DNA of 64,000 bases, from positions 186,001 to 250,000 of the forward strand of contig JAHBTY010000001.1 in NCBI GenBank assembly GCA_019638355.1. The letters run 5' to 3'. Both the position numbers and the translations under genes were made by a program. Source of the DNA: Cyclobacteriaceae bacterium. Its GTDB lineage: Bacteria > Bacteroidota > Bacteroidia > Cytophagales > Cyclobacteriaceae. Below are positions 16,792-26,900 of the stretch, in pieces; positions within the stretch are counted from its first letter, which is position 1; each line of letters opens with the position of its first letter. The notes beneath the pieces are model-generated. The model did not search any database. It was not told the origin of the DNA and saw nothing but the letters and a program-made list of their open reading frames with translations.

Positions 16792-17211
16792 TTATTTACG
16801 CAAAGATAGGCAAGCTTCTTCTGTTTTGCGCATCAGCCTCTTTTCAGAGGCTTTCTTGTCCTTAAAGCCAATCAGGTGCAAAACCCCATGAATAATCACA
16901 CGATGCAATTCCTGGTCTTTACTTACCTGAAATCGTTCGGCATTATCGGCAACACGCTCTATACTTATATAAATTTCGGCCTCAATTGGTTCTACCCTCT
17001 TAGAAAGCCTGAAGGTTATTATATCGGTAAGTGTGTTATGCTTTAGAAATTCCTTATTGATGGATAAGAGATAAGAATCAGAGCAGAAAACATAAGTTAG
17101 CTCTGAAAAGGGAGCATTGTAGCCTTTTACAACGGACTTAATCCAATCGGTAGTTTTTTTCTTGTTGAAACGAGGCAGGTGAACATCTGCAGCGTAAAAC
17201 GAAACTTGCAT
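16792..17211 (-). CDS. ybeY: rRNA maturation endoribonuclease YbeY
   Basis: 139 residues. YbeY proteins are zinc RNases that act in 16S rRNA processing and ribosome quality control. The core IIHGVLHLIGFKDK supplies His108 and His112. The third zinc ligand, usually His in GYDH, is Asp118 here; as I recall, YbeY of this phylum often has this change. The start overlaps the previous gene's stop by one base (TAATG), so translation is coupled to the RsbW-like ATPase. Confidence 0.88.
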   Translation of the reverse strand: MQVSFYAADVHLPRFNKKKTTDWIKSVVKGYNAPFSELTYVFCSDSYLLSINKEFLKHNTLTDIITFRLSKRVEPIEAEIYISIERVADNAERFQVSKDQELHRVIIHGVLHLIGFKDKKASEKRLMRKTEEACLSLRK

Positions 17212-17612
17212 TAATTGATGTAGAAGCTTAATTCAACAACTTTTCCTTGATCTGAAAAGTCAACTTCATCGGCCAGGTGCTTCATTAAAAAAATACCGCG
17301 ACCTCCCGGCTTCTCTAGGTTTTCGGGGGCGGTGGGGTCTGGCAGGTTGTGGTAATCGAAGCCTGTGCCCTCATCTTCCACTCTAAATTTGATGCGGCCT
17401 TCATCCAAACTTAATGCAAGCGATACATTTTTGCCGGAGTCGCTTCTATTCCCGTGCTTAATGGCATTGTTAACAGCTTCGGTTACGGCAATCATGATAT
17501 TACCGTAGATATCATCATTCAATTGATATTTCTCTTTTGCATTATCAATAAAACTTTCGATCATCCTGATGTTCTCAGAAAGGGAGGGAATTTCAATACG
17601 GATGTTCTTCAT
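17211..17612 (-). CDS. RsbW-like anti-sigma/ATP-binding protein
   Basis: 133 residues from ATG 17612; a more upstream in-frame start would overlap the DUF4175 gene. The single-domain GHKL ATPase is marked by EAVNNAIKHGNR (N-box), VEDEGTGFD (G1) and GGRGIFLMKHL (G2). Stand-alone domains of this kind act as anti-sigma or switch kinases. No partner anti-anti-sigma gene is next to it. It begins 10 bp after the DUF4175 stop and is coupled to ybeY. Confidence 0.85.
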   Translation of the reverse strand: MKNIRIEIPSLSENIRMIESFIDNAKEKYQLNDDIYGNIMIAVTEAVNNAIKHGNRSDSGKNVSLALSLDEGRIKFRVEDEGTGFDYHNLPDPTAPENLEKPGGRGIFLMKHLADEVDFSDQGKVVELSFYIN

Positions 17613-17622
17613 GCCAGCCAAC

Positions 17623-20600
17623 TCAGTCTCGTGTTTTAATGCGTTTAAAATAGTCATCTACCTCCTGCTTGTAATATGGGTACAGTTTGGGAGGTACGGT
17701 TTTTAGCAATTCTACTTCTTTTTCTTTTAATCTTAAATATTCCTCGAATGCACGTGGAATTTGATTGTCATAATCTTTGGCAGTTTCTCCTTTGCGTTCT
17801 TCATCCAGGTCTTGTTCGCGCATCGACTTTTCCGACTCAAGCAAACGACTTAAAATTTCCTTTTGACGTTGAATGGTTTGTTCTGTAATCTGTTTATTAA
17901 CTAAATCCATTTCGGTTTGTTCCATTTTCATAGGAATATCATCGCCCAAATTTTGGCCACCCTGTTGTTTTAGTTTCTCCTGCATCTCTTGTAGTGCCCT
18001 GCGAATTCGTTCCTGCTCTGCAGCCATTCGGGCAAACTCTTCTGAGAGCTCGCGTCCCTGTTTGCCGCCACCGTTCTTCAACTCCTGCATTTGCTGGTTT
18101 AGCATCTCTTGCATCTTGCTGAGTGAGTTAGGCTCACCTGATTTCTTTTTTCCCTTGCCAGGCTTGGCATTTGCCATCATGTTCATCATCATTTCAAAAT
18201 GATCATTTAACATGAGTGCAAGGTTGTTAATACTGGTCATGGATAATTGCATTTCGGTACTGGCATTGGGCTTTCTGCGCTCCTTTATATTAAATACCGC
18301 TTTGTCAATATGGTCATTTAACTCTCCCACTTCTTTGGTTACAATTGAACCCATAAAGGCGTCCTTTTTTGATAACTCTAACAGACTGTCTTCCAGCACT
18401 TTAGCGTCATCTTTAAGCTTTAACTGATTTTGTGATAGTGTAACGTACCGCGGATCGGTTTGCTGAATTGGACCAAAATCTTTGATTAATGTTTCCTGAT
18501 CAAAGGAAAGTTTAACTAAGCCGTGGATGATCTGACGCAAGCTTTCAAGGTTTTGTTGATCCATCTCCATTTGCATGGAGCTTTGCATGCCTTCCATTTT
18601 CTTGGCCATTTGTTTCATCTTCGAAATAGCCTGCTTTTGTTTTTGTCCCGATTTTTTGTTGTCGCCTTTCTCTAACGATTCCTCACTCTCCTCCTGCGAC
18701 TCACTGATTTCTTTCTGACTTTCCGTGTCTGAACTTTCTTCTTTATTAAGTTCTTCTCCAAGCTTGTCTAACTCATCCAATTGTTCTTCAAGCTTATTAA
18801 AAGCTTCTTTTAAATCTCTTTGTTCCTTGGCGAGTTCTTCCTGCGATTGCTTATCCGATTGATCATTCTTTTTCGAATCTTGTTTTTCCGTTTTCTGTAA
18901 AAGCTGTTCTTGCTTTTCGGTTTGATTTTTGAGCTCTTGAATAGCCTGATCTAATTTGTAATCGTATTGAAGTTCTTTAAAAAGCGAGAGCGTTCGTTCT
19001 AATTCTTTTTCAAGATTAATCTCTTTGCGATCGAGTTTCTCCAGCATTTTCTGAATTTGATTAACATCGGTGTTTTCTTGCAATAATCTTTGTAATTCTT
19101 CAAACATCTTTTTGGTTTCCTCATCCAGTAATTCATTCATCAACTTCTGAATCTGCTCGGATTTTTCGCGGATACGCTCATTCTCTTCCGTAAAGGCATT
19201 TTTCTTTTGCTCCAGTAGTTTATTCTCTTGTTGCAAATTTTTTAGGGCTTCATCTAGTTTTGCTTTCTGATTTAGTAAATCTTCCAACATCTTTTTGTCT
19301 TGCCAATCAAGCGCTTGTTTGCCTCGAAGTTTGTCTTGTGCATCGTCTATCGACTTTTGCAGTTCGCGTGCACGCTGAATTCCCTCGTCAATTTTTCGCT
19401 CTGCCGATTTTTGATTTTGTGCAATCCCGGCTTTAAGATCATCTTCACCGGGTAACGCAAAAGTATAGTCTGCACTACGGGCGGACTTGCGGCCATTTAC
19501 ACCGTCATTATCCCAAACCTGCAAGTGGTAAACCAGTTTATCGCCAGGCTTTAGGTTAATGGAATCGATAGCCCATTGAAAGAAGAAGTTTTGTTGCTTG
19601 TTGTTGCGGGCGATAGGAATGATGCGGTTTTTTCGAGGCTGCTCCTTGCTGCCGGTAACTACTGTATAGTTTAGTTGAAGTGCGGTTAATCCATAATCAT
19701 CGGTTATTGAACCACCTAATAAAATGGTTTTATAGAGTATGGAGTCTTGCAGATTTTCCGCAGCAATTTGCGGATACTGATCTTTTACAACATCGATGCG
19801 ATAAGCAAGGCGGTCTTTGTTTTTACTCTTTTCGTTTTCTAGTTCTATCCAATAGTCTTCCGGGTTATTAAAAACCCGGCCGAAAGCAAACAAATTATTA
19901 TCAATAAGCTGCATGTTGTTAGGGTTGCCCTCCGCAAAGAATAGTGTTGCCTTTTGTGCAAAGGCGGTGGCTATTGACCAGGTAATTTTTGTGCCTTCGG
20001 CTACCTGTAGATTACCGGCATTGTTTAATTGCTGAGATTTTAAGCCCAGGTATGCAGGGTAATCCAATGCAACATTCAGGGCATTAATCTCGGGCCTGTT
20101 TATGATGGTTAAAGTATGTTGTGCTGAGTAAAAACCGGAGGCCTCAAACACAAAATCAACCGACTGTTGAATGTTATCGAATGTGTATTGAAATTCACCA
20201 GGGTTTAAACGCTGCATTTTCCAACGCAGGTTACCGGCTACTAAATAAACTGCTTCCGGAATAGCATCACCATCCAACTTTAGCGAAAGTGTAAAATCTT
20301 CATTAAAGAATGCATTAAGATTTTCGTTTTGGATTGTAAACCGGAAGGGCGCCTGTGGCGAAAACTCCTGATTGAATTGGACAATTCGTTTTGTACTTTC
20401 TGTAAAAATTCCAGAATTGAAAATCATTAAAATAAGTATTGCACCAAATGGAATTAGCAGGAACCTGAGGTATTTGCGATTCGACTTTAAATTAATAGCA
20501 CTTTCAAACGCAATGTCTTGCATCGACATGGCTTTTTGAACGATGCCCGCTTCGGCCAGTGCGCTGTTGTTTTGTGATGTAAGTTGAAGGAGGTTTAAAA

Positions 20601-20922
20601 GTTTGTCAGATACATTCGGAAAGTAAATACCAATGAGGCGCGCACTTTCTTCTTTACCCAAACCCTTCTTATAGATAATCCACTGTAGCGGTTCGCGCAG
20701 AAATCGCACTACAGCAAAAGCGGCAACCAGAAAGAAAGCACTAAAAATAAACAGCCGACCTGTTTTGCCCAGCCAAAGATTGTATTCAATTAATGAGGCC
20801 AGCAGAAAGTAAGCCAGCAATAAGGTGAGTGAGAGGATTAATCCACGAACCAACAAATTGAGATAGTACCTTCGTGTAAAGGCATTAATCTTTTCCTCAA
20901 TCTTGCTCGAGCCCGTACTCAT
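17623..20922 (-). CDS. DUF4175 family membrane protein
   Basis: 1099 residues. Two hydrophobic segments occupy the first ~75 residues, with a third at ~155-175. A beta-rich central region follows, and then a very long coiled coil rich in Glu, Lys and Gln (roughly residues 505-760). A Met-rich stretch (KMKQMAKKMEGMQSSMQMEM) and another coiled coil close the protein. This is the layout of the DUF4175 family of Bacteroidota and Alphaproteobacteria, whose function is unknown. It is the first gene of the set running toward mnmG. Confidence 0.85.
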   Translation of the reverse strand: MSTGSSKIEEKINAFTRRYYLNLLVRGLILSLTLLLAYFLLASLIEYNLWLGKTGRLFIFSAFFLVAAFAVVRFLREPLQWIIYKKGLGKEESARLIGIYFPNVSDKLLNLLQLTSQNNSALAEAGIVQKAMSMQDIAFESAINLKSNRKYLRFLLIPFGAILILMIFNSGIFTESTKRIVQFNQEFSPQAPFRFTIQNENLNAFFNEDFTLSLKLDGDAIPEAVYLVAGNLRWKMQRLNPGEFQYTFDNIQQSVDFVFEASGFYSAQHTLTIINRPEINALNVALDYPAYLGLKSQQLNNAGNLQVAEGTKITWSIATAFAQKATLFFAEGNPNNMQLIDNNLFAFGRVFNNPEDYWIELENEKSKNKDRLAYRIDVVKDQYPQIAAENLQDSILYKTILLGGSITDDYGLTALQLNYTVVTGSKEQPRKNRIIPIARNNKQQNFFFQWAIDSINLKPGDKLVYHLQVWDNDGVNGRKSARSADYTFALPGEDDLKAGIAQNQKSAERKIDEGIQRARELQKSIDDAQDKLRGKQALDWQDKKMLEDLLNQKAKLDEALKNLQQENKLLEQKKNAFTEENERIREKSEQIQKLMNELLDEETKKMFEELQRLLQENTDVNQIQKMLEKLDRKEINLEKELERTLSLFKELQYDYKLDQAIQELKNQTEKQEQLLQKTEKQDSKKNDQSDKQSQEELAKEQRDLKEAFNKLEEQLDELDKLGEELNKEESSDTESQKEISESQEESEESLEKGDNKKSGQKQKQAISKMKQMAKKMEGMQSSMQMEMDQQNLESLRQIIHGLVKLSFDQETLIKDFGPIQQTDPRYVTLSQNQLKLKDDAKVLEDSLLELSKKDAFMGSIVTKEVGELNDHIDKAVFNIKERRKPNASTEMQLSMTSINNLALMLNDHFEMMMNMMANAKPGKGKKKSGEPNSLSKMQEMLNQQMQELKNGGGKQGRELSEEFARMAAEQERIRRALQEMQEKLKQQGGQNLGDDIPMKMEQTEMDLVNKQITEQTIQRQKEILSRLLESEKSMREQDLDEERKGETAKDYDNQIPRAFEEYLRLKEKEVELLKTVPPKLYPYYKQEVDDYFKRIKTRD

Positions 20923-21004
20923 GTTTTTAATAAAACGATGTTATCCTAAAGATAGTTATAACCACGCCTAAGATAAGGTTACCACATTCAGAAATCAAGC
21001 CTGC

Positions 21005-21385
21005 TTATGCGGAGTTTGATTCATCACTTAGCTGCCAACCATACTCTGCTTCAAAATACTCGATCACATGCATCTTTAATAACTTCTCTTGTTCCAACAG
21101 ATCGAAGTGCGGTAGTTTTTTAACGAGTTTCCAGTGTGGCCAGCCGTGTTCATCCTGCCCTTCCAGGCTATAATACCCAGCCAGGCTTAATACTTTACAA
21201 ATGGCAATGTGCATAAGGTCTTGTTTCTCTTCTTTGGTAAACCGGCCCGGCCCGCGGCCCAACTCCTGCATGCCAATCAGAAACAAAACCCCATTCAGAT
21301 CTTTTGGTTTTTTAGTTACGGTTTTTTCAAGCTCGGCTAAAAGTGCTTGCCATCTGCGTTGTAAGTCTAAATCGCGTTGAAACAT
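21005..21385 (-). CDS. conserved small soluble protein of unknown function
   Basis: 126 residues with no signal peptide. Recognisable features are VLFLIGMQELGRGPGRFTKE, HIAICKVLSLAGYY and an acidic C-terminus. It is translationally coupled to the carboxymuconolactone decarboxylase-like gene by a 1-base overlap. The pairing suggests a shared role, but I do not know the family. Confidence 0.6.
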   Translation of the reverse strand: MFQRDLDLQRRWQALLAELEKTVTKKPKDLNGVLFLIGMQELGRGPGRFTKEEKQDLMHIAICKVLSLAGYYSLEGQDEHGWPHWKLVKKLPHFDLLEQEKLLKMHVIEYFEAEYGWQLSDESNSA

Positions 21386-21726
21386 CAGGCTTTGGCTAAT
21401 TCATCCCAATATTCAAAAGCTCTGCGCAAATGAGGAATAACGATTGTACCCCCCACCAATGTAGCTACCCCCATAGCCTCGTGCACTTCGGCTGTCGAAA
21501 AACCAACCTCCTTGCATTTTCCCAAATGATATTTTACACAGTCATCGCACCTGAGAACGAGCGAACAAGTTAATCCAATCAGTTCTTTGGATTTTACATC
21601 CAACGCACCTGCTTGATAGGCGTTGGTGTCAAGGTTAAAGATTCGTTTTATAATCAGGTTATCAGCAGCAAGAATTTTGTCATTCATTTTGCTGCGGTAT
21701 TCATTAAATTGCTCTACCAATCCCAT
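21385..21726 (-). CDS. carboxymuconolactone decarboxylase-like (AhpD-type) protein
   Basis: 113 residues from ATG 21726, chosen because an upstream in-frame start would overlap the divergent ComF-like gene. The AhpD-type active site C-D-D-C with a following His (LRCDDCVKYHLGKC) is present, together with EVHEAMGVATLVGG. Such proteins act as thiol peroxidase/alkylhydroperoxidase partners or decarboxylases. The CxxC favours a redox role. It is divergent from comF-like with only 26 bp between start codons. Confidence 0.85.
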   Translation of the reverse strand: MGLVEQFNEYRSKMNDKILAADNLIIKRIFNLDTNAYQAGALDVKSKELIGLTCSLVLRCDDCVKYHLGKCKEVGFSTAEVHEAMGVATLVGGTIVIPHLRRAFEYWDELAKA

Positions 21727-21752
21727 AAGAAATGAAGTATTTTTTTTCAAAG

Positions 21753-22478
21753 ATGGGCTCAATTCAGATTAAATCAAATGTGGCCACCCAATCACTTAAT
21801 CTGCTGCGCGACTTTGTGTCGCTGGTTTATCCTAATTATTGCCTCGGTTGTTCAAATGCTCTTTATAAAGGAGAAGAAATCTTGTGCACTCATTGCATCA
21901 GTAATCTTCCCAAGACCAACTATATCTACAATTATAACAACCGTGTTATGCTTCGGCTTCAAGGCCGGTTGAAATTGAAATATGGTCTCGCCTTTTTAAA
22001 ATTTAGAAAGCACGGATTGGTTCAAAGGCTATTGCATCAATTAAAATATCACAACCACCCGGAAGTAGGCGAAGTGTTGGGCCGGGTGTTTGGTCGCGAA
22101 ATGTTTAATAACGGATATGCTCATGAATTTGATGTGGTTATTCCCGTGCCGCTTCACGCCAGTCGCAAACGGGCACGCGGTTATAACCAAAGTGCGCATA
22201 TTGCAAAAGGCTTAGGTTTGGCACTGGAAATCCCGTGGGACGAATCCATCAGCACCCGAAAAGTTAGTACCAAAACACAAACCCGAAAAACAAAAACCGA
22301 ACGTTGGCACAACGTGGAAAGTGTATTTGATATTTTGGATGAAACTAAAATTCGCGATAGGCGAATTCTGTTGGTTGATGATGTGATGACTACCGGGGCC
22401 ACGCTGGAAGCGTGTGGTACGCGGTTATTGGAGTCTGGTTGTAAGGAACTAAGTGTTGCTTGCCTGGCAGAGGCATAA
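21753..22478 (+). CDS. ComF family phosphoribosyltransferase-like protein
   Basis: 241 residues from ATG 21753; an ATG at 21732 is possible but nearly abuts the opposite gene. The N-terminus carries a Cys pair set (CLGCSNAL, CTHC) typical of the ComF zinc finger. The C-terminus has the PRPP-binding loop ILLVDDVMTTGATLEACG. ComF proteins are linked to DNA uptake and recycling. The rest of a competence system is not in the window. A terminator hairpin follows the stop. Confidence 0.85.
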   Translation: MGSIQIKSNVATQSLNLLRDFVSLVYPNYCLGCSNALYKGEEILCTHCISNLPKTNYIYNYNNRVMLRLQGRLKLKYGLAFLKFRKHGLVQRLLHQLKYHNHPEVGEVLGRVFGREMFNNGYAHEFDVVIPVPLHASRKRARGYNQSAHIAKGLGLALEIPWDESISTRKVSTKTQTRKTKTERWHNVESVFDILDETKIRDRRILLVDDVMTTGATLEACGTRLLESGCKELSVACLAEA

Positions 22479-22480
22479 AA

Positions 22481-22506
22481 AAACCCTCCGGGTTATGGGA
22501 GGGTTT
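22481..22506. terminator. bidirectional hairpin terminator
   Basis: AAACCCTCC (22481-22489) and GGAGGGTTT (22498-22506) form a 9-bp perfect stem. It is between the convergent ComF-like and gldJ genes. On the minus strand it is followed by TTTTTTAT, and on the plus strand, a few bases later, by TTTTTT. Confidence 0.85.
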
Positions 22507-22526
22507 GTAATTTTTTCAGATCAGGA

Positions 22527-23825
22527 TTAATAATTAGAACCTGCGCGGATCATCGCACAACGGAAACCAATTGTTGCCGTTGCAGAATCTTCATCTAAGA
22601 ACCTGCGGGTACCGGGCGACATCCAGTATGCAACATCTTTCCAAGAACCGCCTTTATAAACCCGCACCTTATCCGAGATCAACGAGATAAAGCCCTGTGG
22701 GTTTTTGGTGTACTCGTATGTACGGATGTTTTTGGTTGTACCATCAGGTAAGGTTACAGTTGAATCTTTTGCATTTTTAGAATAACGATTTCTGTATTCG
22801 GAGTGGCTGTCAATAAAGTCATCTCTGCGAATAGGGTTAAGGTCGTCAAAATCCTGGTGCGATAATGGTCTGTACACATCCATTACCCATTCGCTTACGT
22901 TACCGGCCATGTTATACAAACCGTAATCGTTAGGAGGATATTCATAGATATAAGATGTAATCAGAGCGCCATCGTTCAGGCGGCCGGCAATACCGGCATA
23001 ATCACCACGGCCTCTTTTAAAGTTGGCAAGGAATGCACCCATTTGTTTTCCATAAGGATTACGAAGTGCATGACCATCCCAAGGGTAAATTCTTTGATGG
23101 GTTTGCATTTCATCCAACCATTGCGTTCCAATAAGTGCTTGTGCAGCATACTCCCATTCAGCTTCGGTAGGTAAACGATAAGCAGGAATTACAACACCAG
23201 ACTCAAGGGGAATACGACCAGCACCGGTTTCAGGAGCGGCAATACCAGCTTTCTCAGCCAGGTCAGCATTTACTTTGGCAGTACGCCATTTTGCATATTC
23301 ATTAGCCTGCTTCCATTTTACACCTACAACCGGAAAATAGCGGAAACCGGGGTACCGCAGGTAGTGATCTACGTAGGGATCGTTAAAGGCAAGGTTAGAT
23401 CTCCACACGGTAGTATCAGGAAGCGCCATTGCATAAGCTTTTCCACCATCAACTTTAGTTGAATCGACCGATAAGTAATAGAGATACTCTAACCAGTGAA
23501 TATTAGCAATTTCTGTTTCGTCCATATAGAACGTAGCAACAGAAACCGTTCTTTCGATATTATCGCGAAAAGACATCACATCCTCTTCTAAAGAACCCAA
23601 AACGGTGCGTCCGCCTTCAATAAGCACCATATTAGGAGCATCGGGCTGAGAATTATAAGGCATTACCGCAAAACCCTCGGCATTGTCGCGGGTGTAGCGC
23701 AGGCCGGTAGCAGTACTAATCTGGCCAGGATTTTGGGCCGTTGGCTTGCCACCCTGACGGAGGAAACAAGACGAAACGGTTAACGAAAGCCCTACTAAAA
23801 ACAGGAGTGACTTGAAATACTTCAT
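22527..23825 (-). CDS. gldJ: GldJ-type gliding motility/T9SS lipoprotein
   Basis: 432 residues from ATG 23825; earlier in-frame starts have no signal peptide behind them. The lipobox is TVSSC (Cys20). The body is an SUMF1/FGE-sulfatase fold (FYMDETEIANIHWLEYLYYL, YRLPTEAEWEYAA, YNMAGNVSEWVMD, GFRCAM), lacking the Cys needed for sulfatase activation. GldJ and GldK share this fold. The region with PDTTVWRSNLAFNDPYVDHY and VVGVKWKQANEYAKWRT favours GldJ. GldJ supports gliding and the type IX secretion machinery at the outer membrane. The gene is followed by a terminator and has a 153-bp gap before mfd. Confidence 0.82.
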   Translation of the reverse strand: MKYFKSLLFLVGLSLTVSSCFLRQGGKPTAQNPGQISTATGLRYTRDNAEGFAVMPYNSQPDAPNMVLIEGGRTVLGSLEEDVMSFRDNIERTVSVATFYMDETEIANIHWLEYLYYLSVDSTKVDGGKAYAMALPDTTVWRSNLAFNDPYVDHYLRYPGFRYFPVVGVKWKQANEYAKWRTAKVNADLAEKAGIAAPETGAGRIPLESGVVIPAYRLPTEAEWEYAAQALIGTQWLDEMQTHQRIYPWDGHALRNPYGKQMGAFLANFKRGRGDYAGIAGRLNDGALITSYIYEYPPNDYGLYNMAGNVSEWVMDVYRPLSHQDFDDLNPIRRDDFIDSHSEYRNRYSKNAKDSTVTLPDGTTKNIRTYEYTKNPQGFISLISDKVRVYKGGSWKDVAYWMSPGTRRFLDEDSATATIGFRCAMIRAGSNY

Positions 23826-23979
23826 TTGAGTTAGGTTATACATAAAAGTAACCGCTAATATAAATAGATAAATACATGTTTTCCAAAGAGTAGTGTTTTT
23901 TTGATAAATCCTTAATGGAAGCACTCAACAACTCTAACCGGTTGCTCTAACGCGAAAACATGCAGGGTAGTATTTACAC

Positions 23980-26900
23980 TTAACCGGGTATAAGTTCAGT
24001 TACCGGATTCGCTAAGGGGGCTAAAAATTCAAGGGCCGAATTTACGGAATCAATTGAGTCGATAATGACCATTGGTTTTCCGGCTGAATCTTTCATTCGG
24101 CATCTTTTGCTGTGGCTTTGAACAAAAGCCAAAATCTTACCGAACATGGATGATTTAAAGTATTCATCATTTCCTGTAACGAAGTAACCCCTAAGTTTTT
24201 GGTTCTTTAAACTGATCTTCTCAAAACCAAGCTTTTCACCCACCCAACGCAGGCGCACCGAATTAATTAACTGCTCTACTGATTCGGGCAAAGCCCCGAA
24301 GCGATCTTTTAGTGAATCGCGAAATGCAATAAGTGCCTGCTCGTCTTTAATGTTATCAAGCGTGGCATAAAGTTGAAGGCGCTCGCTGGTGTTGTTGATA
24401 TAAGTGTCCGGAATCAAAATCTCAAGATCAGTTTCGATGGCACAATCCATCACCAGGGTTTTGGCTTTGGCCGATAGCTCTTCGGCAAACAATTCTTTAA
24501 ACTCCGTTTCTTTTAATTCCTGAATAGCATCGTCCAGAATTTTATGATAGGTATCAAATCCAAGATCCGTGATAAAACCGGTTTGTTCGGCACCCAATAA
24601 ATTTCCGGCACCCCGAATGTCCAAATCGCGCATAGCTACTTTAAAACCATCGCCCAATTCAGAAAACTCTTCCAAGGCAGCTAAACGCTTGCGCGAATCG
24701 GATGACAAAACAGAGCTGGGCGGTGTTAACAAATAACAAAACGCTTTTTTGTTTGAACGCCCCACACGGCCACGCATCTGGTGCAAATCACTTAGCCCAA
24801 ACATGTGCGCCTGATTAATAATAATTGTATTGGCATTGGGAATATCCAACCCGGATTCGATAATGTTGGTTGACACCAACACATCATACTCAGCTTCGAT
24901 AAACTTGAGCATTACTTTCTCCAATTTATCGCCATCCATCTGGCCGTGTGCGATTCCGATGCGTGCATCCGGAACGAGTTTAAAAATGGTATTGGCAATC
25001 TGTTCAATATCGCTTACGCGATTGTGTACAAAAAATACCTGGCCACCCCTGCGCAACTCGTTGCTTACGGCATCGCGGATGGTTGCTTCGTCATAGGTAT
25101 GTAATTCGGTTGTTACCGGCTGGCGGTTGGGTGGTGGTGTCGAAATAATACTTAAATCGCGCGCACCCATTAAAGAGAAATGCAAGGTGCGTGGTATAGG
25201 CGTGGCGGTAAGCGTAAGTACATCTACGTTTACTTTCAGTTCTTTTAATCGGTCTTTAACTTTTACACCAAACTTCTGCTCCTCATCAATAATTAATAAA
25301 CCCAGGTTTTTAAACTCCACATCTTTACTTACTACCCGGTGCGTTCCAATGATAATATTAACACTTCCTGCTTTTACTTCTTTAATAATCTGTTTAATCT
25401 CTTTATCGGTTTTAAAGCGCGACACGTAATCAATCTTTACCGGCATGTTGGAAAGCCGTTCGGAAAACGTGCGGTAATGTTGCATAGCCAGAATAGTGGT
25501 AGGCACCAGCACCGCTACCTGCTTGACTTCGCTTGCGGCTTTGAATGCTGCACGAATAGCCACTTCTGTTTTGCCGAAACCAACATCACCACACACCAAG
25601 CGGTCCATCGGGTGGGGCTTTTGCATATCGCGTTTTACATCCTCGGTAGCTTTGGCCTGATCGGGGGTATCTTCGTAGAGAAAAGAGGACTCCAGTTCGG
25701 CTTGTAAAAAACCATCTTCGCTATAGGCATATCCGGGCGCACTTTTACGTTTTGCATAAAGGTCAATCAACTCTTTGGCAATGTCTTTAACCTTCTTCTT
25801 AACCTTGGCCTTTTTACTATCCCACTCGCCACTGCCCAGTTTGCTGATGGCAGGCGGAGTTCCATCTTTACCCGAGTACTTCGAAATCTTATGAAGCGCA
25901 TGAATGCTAACGGTAAGAATATCATCATCGCGAAAAACCAGGCGGATAGCTTCCTGTTCTTTGCCTTCTACAACTTTTTTTTCAAGTCCGGCAAACTTGC
26001 CAATACCGTAATCGATGTGTGTTACAAAATCGCCCGGCTGTAATGTTTGTAGTTCCCGAAAAGTGAGTGCCTTTGTTTTACTGAATTTCTCTTTTTGTTT
26101 GTAGCGATAGAAACGTTCAAAAATCTGGTGGTCGGTATAACAAACAACCTTGGTAATGTGATCGACAAAACCTTCGCGCAAGGAAAACTCCAGCGATTGA
26201 AATTTTAATTCGGGGTGTAATTCTTCAAAGATGCCGTGGAGGCGTTCAACCTGACGCGGTTGTTCCGTTGCAATAAAGTTACCGTATTGTTGTTGCTGAT
26301 GCTCTAATAGGTTCGCGGCAAGCAATTCAAAATTTTTATTGAATGAAGGTTGTGCCGAAGATGATAATGAAATGGTTGTTGCCGATTTGAAAAAGCTACG
26401 GGCGCCAAATTCCACACAGGTAAAATTCTCCAGGCTTTTTAAAGTTAGCTCTCCTGAATTAAACAGGTGATGCGGCTCCAATACAACTTTTGTGTTGCCG
26501 CTTTCGCGAAGAATTTTATCGAACGAACCACTGGCTTTTTGAAAACAGGCCTCTATTACATCGCGGCATAGCTCTACATCTTTTATCCAGATGCGGGTAG
26601 AGGCGGAGATAAAATCGAAAAAAGATTGTCGCTCTTCCTGCACCAACCGGGTTTGTACGTTTGGCATCAGGCTAACCTTATCCAAGACATCAACTGAAAG
26701 TTGGGAGCCCGGATCGAAGGTGCGAATGCTGTCCACTTCATCGCCAAAAAGTTCGATGCGATAGGGCAACTCATGGGCATAGGAAAACACATCGATAATA
26801 CCACCGCGCACCGCAAACTGACCGGCTTCGTAAACAAAATCTGTTTTTTCAAAATCGTAACTGTGCAGAAATTCTTCCAGAAAATGCAGGTCCAGGCTTT

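Noticed and set aside
17612-17657. Longer start of the RsbW-like gene
   Set aside because: It would overlap the DUF4175 gene by 35 bp, while the ATG at 17612 gives a normal domain start.
22527-23825. Calling this gene GldK
   Set aside because: The fold is shared, but the mid-region words (PDTTVWRSNL, HYLRYPGFRYFPVVGV) fit GldJ better than GldK.
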